Source of the DNA: Candidatus Competibacteraceae bacterium
GTDB lineage: Bacteria; Pseudomonadota; Gammaproteobacteria; Competibacterales; Competibacteraceae
NCBI GenBank assembly: GCA_007120095.1
Contig: SKOM01000282.1
Span: forward strand, 1-5,503
DNA length: 5,503 nt
Reading direction: 5' to 3'
Position numbers and translations under genes: made by a program. Positions within the stretch are counted from its first letter, which is position 1. Each line of letters opens with the position of its first letter. A model generated the notes under the pieces. That model did no database searches, had not been told where the DNA came from, and worked only from the letters and a program-made list of their open reading frames with translations. Of this stretch, positions 1 to 5,216 are shown in pieces.

Positions 1-362
1 AGGGTTGCGCACAGCACATACCGCGCTCGGGTCAGCACCTGGTCGTCATTGACCCCGAGTTGGCGAGCACGGGTATCAAATTCTTGAATCTCGCGAATCA
101 ACTGGGCATGCAGGCTGGCTGGATCAGCATGGCTGTGGGTATTTTTCAGTCCAGTGACCAAGGCCAGCAGTGCCGATGCGGCATTTTCCAGCGGATTGAG
201 CCCTTGACGCTCAATGTGAATGTGGCGCCTGGACACCGGCACACTCGCTGGCGATGACGACACCGGCGCTTGTCCTAAGTGCGCACGTCCACCACCAGGT
301 GTCGGTTTGAGTACCGTCGCCTCACTCTCGTCAAAGTCGGCAAAAGGATCATCTTGATTCAC
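1..362 (-). CDS. tssL: Type VI secretion protein TssL (DotU family), N-terminal 120 residues
   Basis: TssL is a cytoplasmic-facing inner-membrane protein that joins TssM in the T6SS membrane complex and docks TssK. The visible part begins MNQDDPFADFDESEATVL and carries two family hallmarks: NPL at residues 56-58 inside GLNPLENAASALLAL, and RYVLCA at residues 114-119, the conserved DotU helix. A flexible Gly/Pro/Ser-rich stretch (residues 20-45) precedes the folded domain. The start is a GTG at 360-362; no in-frame ATG lies upstream before a stop, and an AAAGGG sits 9 bases before it. It begins 6 bases after the tssK stop, so the two are probably translationally coupled. The transmembrane helix and any C-terminal peptidoglycan-binding domain lie outside the window. 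The 'EATVLKPTPGGG' segment (14-25) may be a phosphorylation site read by the upstream FHA protein (inference). The family call is firm; the GTG start is likely. Confidence 0.93.
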   Translation of the reverse strand, partial: MNQDDPFADFDESEATVLKPTPGGGRAHLGQAPVSSSPASVPVSRRHIHIERQGLNPLENAASALLALVTGLKNTHSHADPASLHAQLIREIQEFDTRARQLGVNDDQVLTRARYVLCAT

Positions 363-368
363 GTCACA

Positions 369-1703
369 TCACCCTTTAATTGCCCAGAAGGCCATGTCCA
401 AGCCTGGAAACTGCCCACCGACATGGAAGGCAAACCCTCCGGAATTCGCCATTTGCTTCCAGTGTTCGCTGTTACGCGCCAGTTCGAAATAACTGGTGCC
501 CGCATGGTAAGGCATTTGCCGAGGCGCGACCGGTAACGCCCGTAATTCAATCCCCGGCAACGCCGAATTGACCAGTTGACGGATATGCTCGACCGGGCCA
601 ATTTTGATTTGCCGGGGGAATTGGCGCAGCAAGGTTTCTGCAGGCACATCAGCCTGCACGGCCAGAATAAATGTCGCGCTGGTCAGCAGGCTGCGATCCG
701 TGATCGGCGAGACGTGGATGCCGTATTTGCGCTCTTGCAACGGCAATTGCATCGCACTTTGCTCCAGCACCATACTCAGTGACTGCCGCAGCTCCTGTAT
801 CAGCGGTCGGTAGGTAGTGCCAAGGTCATCGTGATCATATTGAGCAAACTCGGCAGGGCGTTTACTGCGGTGGGTGAACGTCGCCATCTCGCCCGCCAAT
901 TGCAGGCCGATCTGATACAGCGCTTCAGGATGCAAATCGGTCATTTTGGCCAAGTGGGCGAACCAGGGCTCGTAGCGATTCACGACTTGCAGCAACAGAA
1001 AATCAGCGATTTCTGCCACCCCGCCACGCCCAGAAGCCGTAACCCGGGCGGCCAGCGCCTCACCACGCTGATGCAGCAGGCCATGCAATTCATTGATAAA
1101 GCCCAGCAGCAAGGTGTTATTTTGGCAATCCAACATCGGCGGGATAAAGGCTTGATCCAACACCAAGCTTTGGTCGCTGCGTTTTTCAACCACTCGCGCC
1201 ACTCCAAGGCCGGAATACTCACGCAAATCGCCGCGGCGCAATAAAAACCGCAAGCGGCGTTTGCCGATTTCGATGTGTACTCCGTTATCAAAACCCGCAT
1301 TACTGTCGCGGGTTTCGTATTCCAGCGTGCGGTATCGGGTTACGGACTCCAGACCGGCATCGCGGTCGGCTTCGGCGGCACCGGGGCGACGCACCGGCAG
1401 CGCCATAATGATCTCGGTATCGCGAACCTCATCGCCAATGTCCAACGGCGGCGGCGGATCGTCCTCGTCGGGAATCAGCACAGGGGTACCGTCAGGCAAG
1501 CGGCCATAGGCGCTGACAATAGCAATTTTACCCAGACTCAGGGCTTCCTGATCCAGCACGAGCTCCTTAAACCCCCAGTCATAAGGCTGGAGATGATCAC
1601 AGCGCCCGCGCACCAGGAACTCGTTGTAGCGATCCTGTTGCTGGAAATGTTGCGGTCGCAGGAACATACCCTCCGACCAGACCACTTTACTATTCCAAGA
1701 CAT
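369..1703 (-). CDS. tssK: Type VI secretion baseplate subunit TssK
   Basis: TssK is the trimeric adaptor that connects the T6SS baseplate (TssE/F/G/VgrG) to the TssL/TssM membrane complex in the cytoplasm. The 444-residue product has the usual family length. Its N-terminus has the near-invariant TssK signature WSEGMFLRPQHFQQQDRY at residues 9-26, from the shoulder domain that is structurally related to phage receptor-binding proteins. A proline run (residues 83-86, in DEDDPPPPLD) occupies a loop. The helical neck follows around residues 190-315. The C-terminal head has the typical PYHAGTSYFEL (398-408) and ends FWAIKG, matching the family's usual ending; in known systems the head contacts TssL. 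The ATG start is fixed by the conserved MSWN beginning, with a weak AGG 5 bases upstream. It lies 52 bases after tagH and 6 bases before tssL. No frameshift or missing segment is seen. Confidence 0.97.
   Translation of the reverse strand: MSWNSKVVWSEGMFLRPQHFQQQDRYNEFLVRGRCDHLQPYDWGFKELVLDQEALSLGKIAIVSAYGRLPDGTPVLIPDEDDPPPPLDIGDEVRDTEIIMALPVRRPGAAEADRDAGLESVTRYRTLEYETRDSNAGFDNGVHIEIGKRRLRFLLRRGDLREYSGLGVARVVEKRSDQSLVLDQAFIPPMLDCQNNTLLLGFINELHGLLHQRGEALAARVTASGRGGVAEIADFLLLQVVNRYEPWFAHLAKMTDLHPEALYQIGLQLAGEMATFTHRSKRPAEFAQYDHDDLGTTYRPLIQELRQSLSMVLEQSAMQLPLQERKYGIHVSPITDRSLLTSATFILAVQADVPAETLLRQFPRQIKIGPVEHIRQLVNSALPGIELRALPVAPRQMPYHAGTSYFELARNSEHWKQMANSGGFAFHVGGQFPGLDMAFWAIKG
372..377 (-). promoter_or_regulatory. 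Ribosome binding site for tssL
   Basis: AAAGGG on the minus strand lies in the last sense codons of tssK, 9 bases before the GTG start of tssL. It supports the GTG start and suggests that ribosomes finishing tssK start tssL. Confidence 0.55.
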
Positions 1704-1755
1704 ATCAGCCTGTTTGTACGGTTTATTGTGAGATCAGCCCAGTGAGCGCAAGCTA
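1704..1755 (-). other. tagH-tssK intergenic gap without tssJ
   Basis: This 52-base spacer separates the tagH stop from the tssK start. In the HSI-1-type order a gene for the outer-membrane lipoprotein TssJ sits here; this gap is far too short for it, and neither strand shows a lipobox or a coding remnant. A weak 5-base stem (AGCGC at 1745-1749 with GCGCT at 1759-1763) straddles the tagH stop but has no T-run, so I do not call a terminator. The two genes are probably co-transcribed. Confidence 0.6.
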
Positions 1756-3294
1756 CTAGCGCTGACGTAATTTGTCCAGTTGCTTTTCATAGGCGACCGC
1801 AAATTCTTTGCTGAAGAGATCCTGGAAATCATCTTCAGCGCGTGCCGCCAATTTGCTATACAGCCGAGTAAAGGCATCCCAGTAACGCGCCTTGCGGCCA
1901 CCGGCCATTAAATTGGCCAATCGCGAATACTCGCCTAATTCTTCTTCCAGAGTCACCGGATCAAACCGTTCCAATAACCGGGATAAAGCCGCTTGCATAC
2001 CGGCAATCATCGCCAATTCATGGGCGCGAATATCTGCAAAGCCTTCGGCAATGGCGCGATCAGCGGTCATCCAGATATCGTCTTGGCGCCCCAGCATCGC
2101 TTTCATGGCCTCTTCAACGGTTGGCAGGATCTTTAAGGGATTATTCGCTACCGGACCGACCATGGTGCGTTCGATGCGAAATTCGTTCTTGATATTACTA
2201 CGGGCGCGTAACAGTTCCAGCATGCCCTCAGCGGTTTGCCGGTACAGTTTGCCAAACTGTTCAACCAGTGCCACGACATCCACCCCCGGAGGTAAATCAC
2301 TGGACTGCAAACCACAACCCCTTAAAAACGCAGCCAGTATAGGATCACCCTCCACCGGTGTGGTCACTGCCGGACTCAGCGGCGCTGTCACTGGAGCCGC
2401 AGGCGGCTCGGCTGTTGCAGGTGGGTGCTCTTCAGCCGCTGGCGGTTCGGGGGAAGGCTCGGGATCGGCAGGTTGTTCGACCGCCGATGGGGTTGGTTCG
2501 ATGGACTCAATCGGCGGTGCCGCATCTAAGAACGCGAAGGGGTCACCCGCATCATCGACATTTTCAGGCGTTGTCTGCAACGGCGTGGCGGTTGTCGGCT
2601 CAGCCGGGGGGGCTGAGGATTTGAAGATTAAGGAATCTTCCCAGTCATCGGGTATGACTGACTCACCTTGCGCCGGGGGCGTTGTCACTGGCTCAGCCGG
2701 ATCAGGTGGCGGTTCTGGAGCCACACCGGGCGCTTGAAAGAAGGCTTGCTCAGAAGGCAGGTGATCAAACTCAGCCGACTTGCGCCAGTCATCCTCGGCG
2801 GTTGCGTCGTCGGATTCGAGACCCAACGGATCAGTCGTGGGTGGTAACAAGGGGTCAGGTGCCGCAGCAGCAAAAGGGTCAGCAGCACGTTCACCTTGCC
2901 GGTTGTGCAGATCGAGCTGTTCGGTCTGTTCACCAAACAAACTATCAACGGCTCCTGCAGACGCACTAGCGGCCTGCCCCAGCGAGACTCGGAGTTCATA
3001 ATCGCCGAGGGTCAGGGTATCTGCGTTAGACAATCGGGTGCTGTTGCCACGACCCAGCCGTTGTTCAGATTGATTGACGTATACACCGTTGGTGCTGGTA
3101 TCGGTTAAGTAATAATCACCGTCACGATATTCCACCACACAGTGTTTTTTCGACAGTACCATCTCCGGATCGGCTAACACCCAGTCGTTATCCGGCCCAC
3201 GACCGATGCTGCAACGCCCTTGGTCGAGTGTATACTCGCCGGACTGTCCGGGAGAAAGCCGTTGATAGCTGATTATACTCAATGTTAATGCCAT
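1756..3294 (-). CDS. tagH: T6SS-associated FHA-domain protein (TagH/Fha)
   Basis: TagH/Fha is a cytoplasmic scaffold that reads phosphothreonine and promotes T6SS assembly, usually under the PpkA kinase and PppA phosphatase. The 512-residue product has three parts. Residues 1-105 form an FHA domain with the canonical phosphopeptide-binding residues: GR at 31-32, SKKH at 48-51, and TSTNGVYVN at 66-74. Residues 106-315 are a low-complexity linker rich in Pro, Ala, Glu and Thr, with repeated DPF/DPL and DDW motifs. Residues 316-512 match the T6SS-specific FHA C-terminal domain, including AAFLRGCGL, EGMLELLRARSNIKNEFR, NNPLK (384-388), RFDPVTLEEEL and a final DFQDLFSKEFAVAYEKQ. The ATG start gives a complete FHA first strand; the upstream ribosome site is weak (GTGAG, 8 bases away). 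It is the first gene of the leftward operon. Its own targets cannot be read from sequence; TssL is a candidate by analogy with Agrobacterium. Confidence 0.95.
   Translation of the reverse strand: MALTLSIISYQRLSPGQSGEYTLDQGRCSIGRGPDNDWVLADPEMVLSKKHCVVEYRDGDYYLTDTSTNGVYVNQSEQRLGRGNSTRLSNADTLTLGDYELRVSLGQAASASAGAVDSLFGEQTEQLDLHNRQGERAADPFAAAAPDPLLPPTTDPLGLESDDATAEDDWRKSAEFDHLPSEQAFFQAPGVAPEPPPDPAEPVTTPPAQGESVIPDDWEDSLIFKSSAPPAEPTTATPLQTTPENVDDAGDPFAFLDAAPPIESIEPTPSAVEQPADPEPSPEPPAAEEHPPATAEPPAAPVTAPLSPAVTTPVEGDPILAAFLRGCGLQSSDLPPGVDVVALVEQFGKLYRQTAEGMLELLRARSNIKNEFRIERTMVGPVANNPLKILPTVEEAMKAMLGRQDDIWMTADRAIAEGFADIRAHELAMIAGMQAALSRLLERFDPVTLEEELGEYSRLANLMAGGRKARYWDAFTRLYSKLAARAEDDFQDLFSKEFAVAYEKQLDKLRQR
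2599..2617. repeat. Perfect 7-base inverted repeat around a G7 tract inside tagH
   Basis: CTCAGCC (2599-2605) and GGCTGAG (2611-2617) are perfect inverted copies around a 5-G loop; together with two arm bases this makes a seven-G homopolymer (2606-2612 on the plus strand, C7 in the tagH message). It encodes part of SAPPAEP around residues 227-233 of the linker. It has no terminator T-run. It may simply reflect proline/alanine codon use in the linker. Confidence 0.6.
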
Positions 3295-3330
3295 TAGTCG
3301 GACTCACATCGTCTGTCGGTGAGGTCAGAA

Positions 3331-3358
3331 TTGTCGGCAGGATTATGCCGCTTGACAA
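3331..3358. repeat. Imperfect inverted repeat near the tagH transcription start
   Basis: CGGCA (3335-3339) and TGCCG (3346-3350) are inverted around a 6-base loop. The outer bases TTGT (3331-3334) and ACAA (3355-3358) extend the symmetry if CTTG (3351-3354) is looped out. It overlaps the -10 of the best tagH promoter candidate, so it could be an operator half-site pair or an incidental hairpin. Confidence 0.35.
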
Positions 3359-3371
3359 GCTGCTGTGTTAA
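3342..3371 (-). promoter_or_regulatory. Candidate sigma-70 promoter for tagH-tssK-tssL
   Basis: On the minus strand, TTAACA (3371-3366) and CATAAT (3347-3342) each match the consensus at 5 of 6 positions and are 18 bases apart. Transcription would start near 3335, giving a leader of about 40 bases to the tagH ATG. A second, weaker pair upstream, TTGTCG (3399-3394) and TATGTT (3376-3371) with a 17-base spacer, is an alternative. This call rests on consensus matching only. Confidence 0.45.
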
Positions 3372-3377
3372 ACATAG
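3363..3377. promoter_or_regulatory. 15-base near-perfect dyad, candidate operator
   Basis: CTGTGTTAAACATAG is a palindrome centred on A3370 with a single mismatched pair (G3365/T3375); its core TGTTAAACA is perfect. It covers the -35 element of the best tagH promoter candidate and the -10 of the weaker one, where a dimeric regulator could block or activate. The binding protein is unknown. Confidence 0.4.
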
Positions 3378-3444
3378 TTGATTCAACCGCTGGCGACAAT
3401 GGTTAAATCAGCTCATCGCTGCAATTTTAATTCTGCCCAAGCAG

Positions 3445-3473
3445 TTTACAGTCATTATTGTATGCGCTATTTT
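3445..3473 (+). promoter_or_regulatory. Candidate sigma-70 promoter for tssA-tssB-tssC
   Basis: TTTACA (3445-3450, 5 of 6 consensus bases) and TATTTT (3468-3473, 4 of 6) are separated by 17 bases, with an A+T-rich patch (3423-3432) upstream. Transcription would start near 3480, leaving a leader of about 90 bases before tssA. A further TTGACA at 3352-3357 is a perfect -35 hexamer but has only a poor -10 (CATAGT after 15 bases). Confidence 0.45.
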
Positions 3474-3568
3474 TAGGTGGCTATTAAAAGTTCGCTTTCG
3501 GCGCGTTATGGTTAATCAGCGTGCCACTGCGCATTATCTGTTGGCCACCTTATTTTTGAGAGACGTTC

Positions 3569-4594
3569 ATGAGCCTTGACGTCGATGCATTGCTGCAACC
3601 GATTGCCGCCGATCTACCCTGTGGGGACAACCTCGAATATGACCCTGCATTCCAAGAACTCGAACGCACCGCAGTCGGCAAGCCTGAAACCCAATTCAGC
3701 GAAGCGGAACCCCCGGATTGGCGCCAAGTCCGCAACCAGGCCATGGAGGTCCTTAAACGCAGTCGCGACCTGCGAGCGATCACTTATCTTACTGAAAGCA
3801 GTTTGCGTCTGGGCAACTGGGAGGAGTTCCGCAATTGCCTGCACCTGATGCAGCAACTATTAGAAAAATACTGGGATTTTGTGCATCCCCAGTTGGATCC
3901 GGATGACGGCGACCCGACTTTCCGTGTTAACGCTGTATTGGCGCTATGCCACCCTGCTGGCATACTGGATACCCTGCGCAATGCACCGCTGGTCAGTTCG
4001 CGACTGGTCGGCCAGTTCAGCCTGCGCGATATCGAAATCGCCCAAGGTAAGTTGCAGATCCACCTACCTGACGACCAGCAACCTAAACTTGCCGAGATCA
4101 CCGCCGCTTTCATGGATGTCGAGATCGACGCTCTGCAAAACACGGCAAATGCTTTGAGCGAAGCCGCCGAGCACAGCATCGGTATTGAACGAGTGATGAC
4201 TGAACAACTGGGTGCCAGCCAGGCCCCTGATTTGAGCGCTCTCACCCACGAGTTACACAACGCTCACAGCATTATAGCCGAGCAACTTACCGCCCGCGGG
4301 GTCAATGTCGTCGCCGAGGAGTCCGAGGCCGTCCCACCCGAGGGTACCGGCTCGGGTGACGGCACGGCGGCTGCCCCCATCAGCGGTGCAATCAACAGCC
4401 GCGAGGATGTCAAACTCATGTTGGATAAAATCTGCGCCTATTACGTCCGCGCAGAACCTTCCAGTCCGGTGCCCATTTTGCTGCACCGTGCGAAACGATT
4501 GGTGGCTATGGATTTCATGGATATACTAAAAGACGTTGCACCGGATGCACTGGGCCCGGTGGAAAAACTGCGCGGCAAGACGGAGGACGAGTGA
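3569..4594 (+). CDS. tssA: Type VI secretion protein TssA (ImpA N-terminal family)
   Basis: TssA binds the baseplate and the distal end of the sheath-tube and coordinates their polymerisation in the cytoplasm. The 341-residue product begins with the ImpA_N domain: LLQPIAADLPCGDNLEYDP at residues 8-26, PPDWRQVRNQAMEVLKRSRDLR around 48-69, then NWEEFRNCLHLMQQLLEKYWDFVHP (83-107), the usual helical signature. A middle helical region (about 170-245) leads into a Glu/Pro then Gly/Ser-rich linker (249-272). The C-terminus has SREDVKLMLDKICAYY (277-292), EPSSPVPILLHRAKRL (296-311) and MDFMDILKDVAPDAL, the form seen in short, TssA1-like proteins of P. aeruginosa rather than the longer E. coli type. 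The ATG is preceded by GAGAGA (3558-3563) with 5 bases of spacing. It is first in the rightward operon, 73 bases before tssB. Assignment to the short class is inferred from length and the C-terminal motif. Confidence 0.96.
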   Translation: MSLDVDALLQPIAADLPCGDNLEYDPAFQELERTAVGKPETQFSEAEPPDWRQVRNQAMEVLKRSRDLRAITYLTESSLRLGNWEEFRNCLHLMQQLLEKYWDFVHPQLDPDDGDPTFRVNAVLALCHPAGILDTLRNAPLVSSRLVGQFSLRDIEIAQGKLQIHLPDDQQPKLAEITAAFMDVEIDALQNTANALSEAAEHSIGIERVMTEQLGASQAPDLSALTHELHNAHSIIAEQLTARGVNVVAEESEAVPPEGTGSGDGTAAAPISGAINSREDVKLMLDKICAYYVRAEPSSPVPILLHRAKRLVAMDFMDILKDVAPDALGPVEKLRGKTEDE

Positions 4595-4667
4595 TCTGTT
4601 CAATAGTTGCAACCGTTGCAGCGCATCATCCTATCACCCTGAAGTCATTTTAGAGAGGATCAGACCC
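4595..4667 (+). other. tssA-tssB spacer
   Basis: This 73-base spacer is long for an otherwise tight operon. It contains the palindrome GTTGCAAC (4606-4613) followed closely by a second GTTGCA (4615-4620), and the tssB ribosome site. I see no T-run terminator and no convincing promoter, so tssA, tssB and tssC are probably one transcript. Confidence 0.5.
4653..4658 (+). promoter_or_regulatory. Ribosome binding site deciding the tssB start
   Basis: GAGAGG lies 9 bases before the ATG at 4668. The reading frame stays open upstream to 4536, overlapping tssA, but this site and the conserved MAQSSQKF beginning identify 4668 as the true start. Confidence 0.75.
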
Positions 4668-5210
4668 ATGGCACAAAGTAGCCAAAAGTTCATTCAGCGC
4701 AACCGCGCCCCGCGGGTACAAATTGAATACGATGTCGAGGTCTATGGGGCGGAGAAAAAAGTCCAGCTGCCTTTCGTGATGGGGGTGCTGGCTGATCTTT
4801 CCGGCCAACCGGCTGACCCACTCGACCCGGTCGCAGAGCGTAAATTCCTGGAAATCGATGTTGATAATTTTGATGACCGCATGAAATCCATGAAGCCTCG
4901 TGCGGCCATGCGGGTACCTAACACCCTGACCGGTGAAGGCGAATTAAGCATCGACTTGACCTTCGAAAGCATGGATGACTTCTCGCCCGCCGCTATTGCC
5001 CGGAAGGTCGAACCATTGCGCAAGTTACTAGAGGCGCGCTCGCAATTATCGAATCTCATGACCTATATGGATGGCAAAACCGGCGCCGAAGAGCTGATTA
5101 ACAAGGTCTTGCAAGACCCTGCGCTGCTACAGGCGTTGGCTTCCTCACCCAAACCCGAGGATGGCCAATCTGAGGACGGACAATCTGAAGAACCTGCCGC
5201 TAAGGAGTAA
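4668..5210 (+). CDS. tssB: Type VI secretion sheath small subunit TssB (VipA)
   Basis: TssB pairs with TssC to build the cytoplasmic contractile sheath whose contraction drives the Hcp tube out of the cell. The product is 180 residues. Its N-terminus MAQSSQKFIQRNRAPRV followed by IEYDVEVYGAEKKVQLPFVM and GVLADLSG is the classic TssB signature. The middle has FLEIDVDNFDDRMKSMKPR and the C-terminal helices include EPLRKLLEARSQLSNLMTYM, needed for interlocking with TssC. The last 20 or so residues form an acidic tail with a tandem EDGQS repeat, somewhat beyond the core fold. The frame is open further upstream, but the conserved start and a good ribosome site at 4653-4658 fix the ATG. tssC follows after 6 bases, consistent with coupled, near-equal synthesis of the two sheath proteins. 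Confidence 0.98.
   Translation: MAQSSQKFIQRNRAPRVQIEYDVEVYGAEKKVQLPFVMGVLADLSGQPADPLDPVAERKFLEIDVDNFDDRMKSMKPRAAMRVPNTLTGEGELSIDLTFESMDDFSPAAIARKVEPLRKLLEARSQLSNLMTYMDGKTGAEELINKVLQDPALLQALASSPKPEDGQSEDGQSEEPAAKE
5157..5186 (+). repeat. Tandem 15-base repeat encoding EDGQS-EDGQS in the TssB tail
   Basis: Two adjacent 15-base units (5157-5171 and 5172-5186) differ at only two bases, both silent, and encode EDGQS twice. This looks like a local duplication that lengthened the acidic C-terminal tail of TssB. Confidence 0.85.
5202..5207 (+). promoter_or_regulatory. Strong ribosome binding site for tssC within the tssB end
   Basis: AAGGAG is a near-consensus Shine-Dalgarno sequence 9 bases before the tssC ATG. 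It lies within the last two sense codons of tssB, so translation of the two sheath genes is probably coupled. Confidence 0.85.
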
Positions 5211-5216
5211 TCACTG

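Larger units (their letters stand above)
3295..3568. promoter_or_regulatory. Divergent control region between tagH and tssA
   Basis: This 274-base region separates the two operons and has no convincing gene on either strand. It is visibly more A+T-rich than the flanking coding sequence, especially at 3421-3490. It holds candidate sigma-70 promoters facing both ways and two inverted repeats near the tagH side, each listed separately. I found no good sigma-54 (GG-N10-GC) site: the closest, TGGCAC on the minus strand at 3521-3526, is followed by TTAAC where TTGCA would be expected. Confidence 0.8.

Noticed and set aside
60..257. Short plus-strand open frame at the left edge
   Set aside because: The minus strand here encodes the conserved TssL N-terminal domain, including NPL and RYVLCA.
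831..1244. Open frame of 137 codons on the plus strand opposite tssK
   Set aside because: Gln-rich product without motifs, fully antisense to intact tssK.
1704..1739. Direct repeat ATCAGCC at 1704-1710 and 1733-1739
   Set aside because: A 7-base match separated by 22 bases is easily expected by chance and has no symmetry or promoter context.
1275..1745. Open frame of 156 codons on the plus strand opposite the start of tssK
   Set aside because: It lies antisense to the most conserved part of TssK, has no recognisable domain and no good ribosome site, and is explained by codon bias on the coding strand.
1745..1763. Possible terminator after tagH (AGCGC ... GCGCT)
   Set aside because: The stem is only 5 bases with a 9-base loop and no T-run, and it overlaps the tagH stop codon inside an apparent operon.
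1892..2737. Long open frame of 281 codons on the plus strand, opposite tagH
   Set aside because: Its product is low-complexity Ser/Gly/Ala, the mirror of the Pro/Ala/Glu-rich TagH linker codons. It has no family signature, and the minus-strand TagH domains are unmistakable.
3509..3526. Possible sigma-54 promoter on the minus strand (TGGCAC-GCTGA-TTAAC)
   Set aside because: The -24 half is perfect but the -12 half lacks the required GC, and it would leave a leader of over 200 bases to tagH.
3784..4260. Open frame of 158 codons on the minus strand opposite tssA
   Set aside because: Ser/Cys/Arg-rich shadow of tssA codons; the plus-strand ImpA_N domain is clear.
4536..4667. 44-codon N-terminal extension of tssB overlapping the end of tssA
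   Set aside because: The extension (MHRMHWARWK...) is unlike any TssB; the conserved start and ribosome site place translation initiation at 4668.
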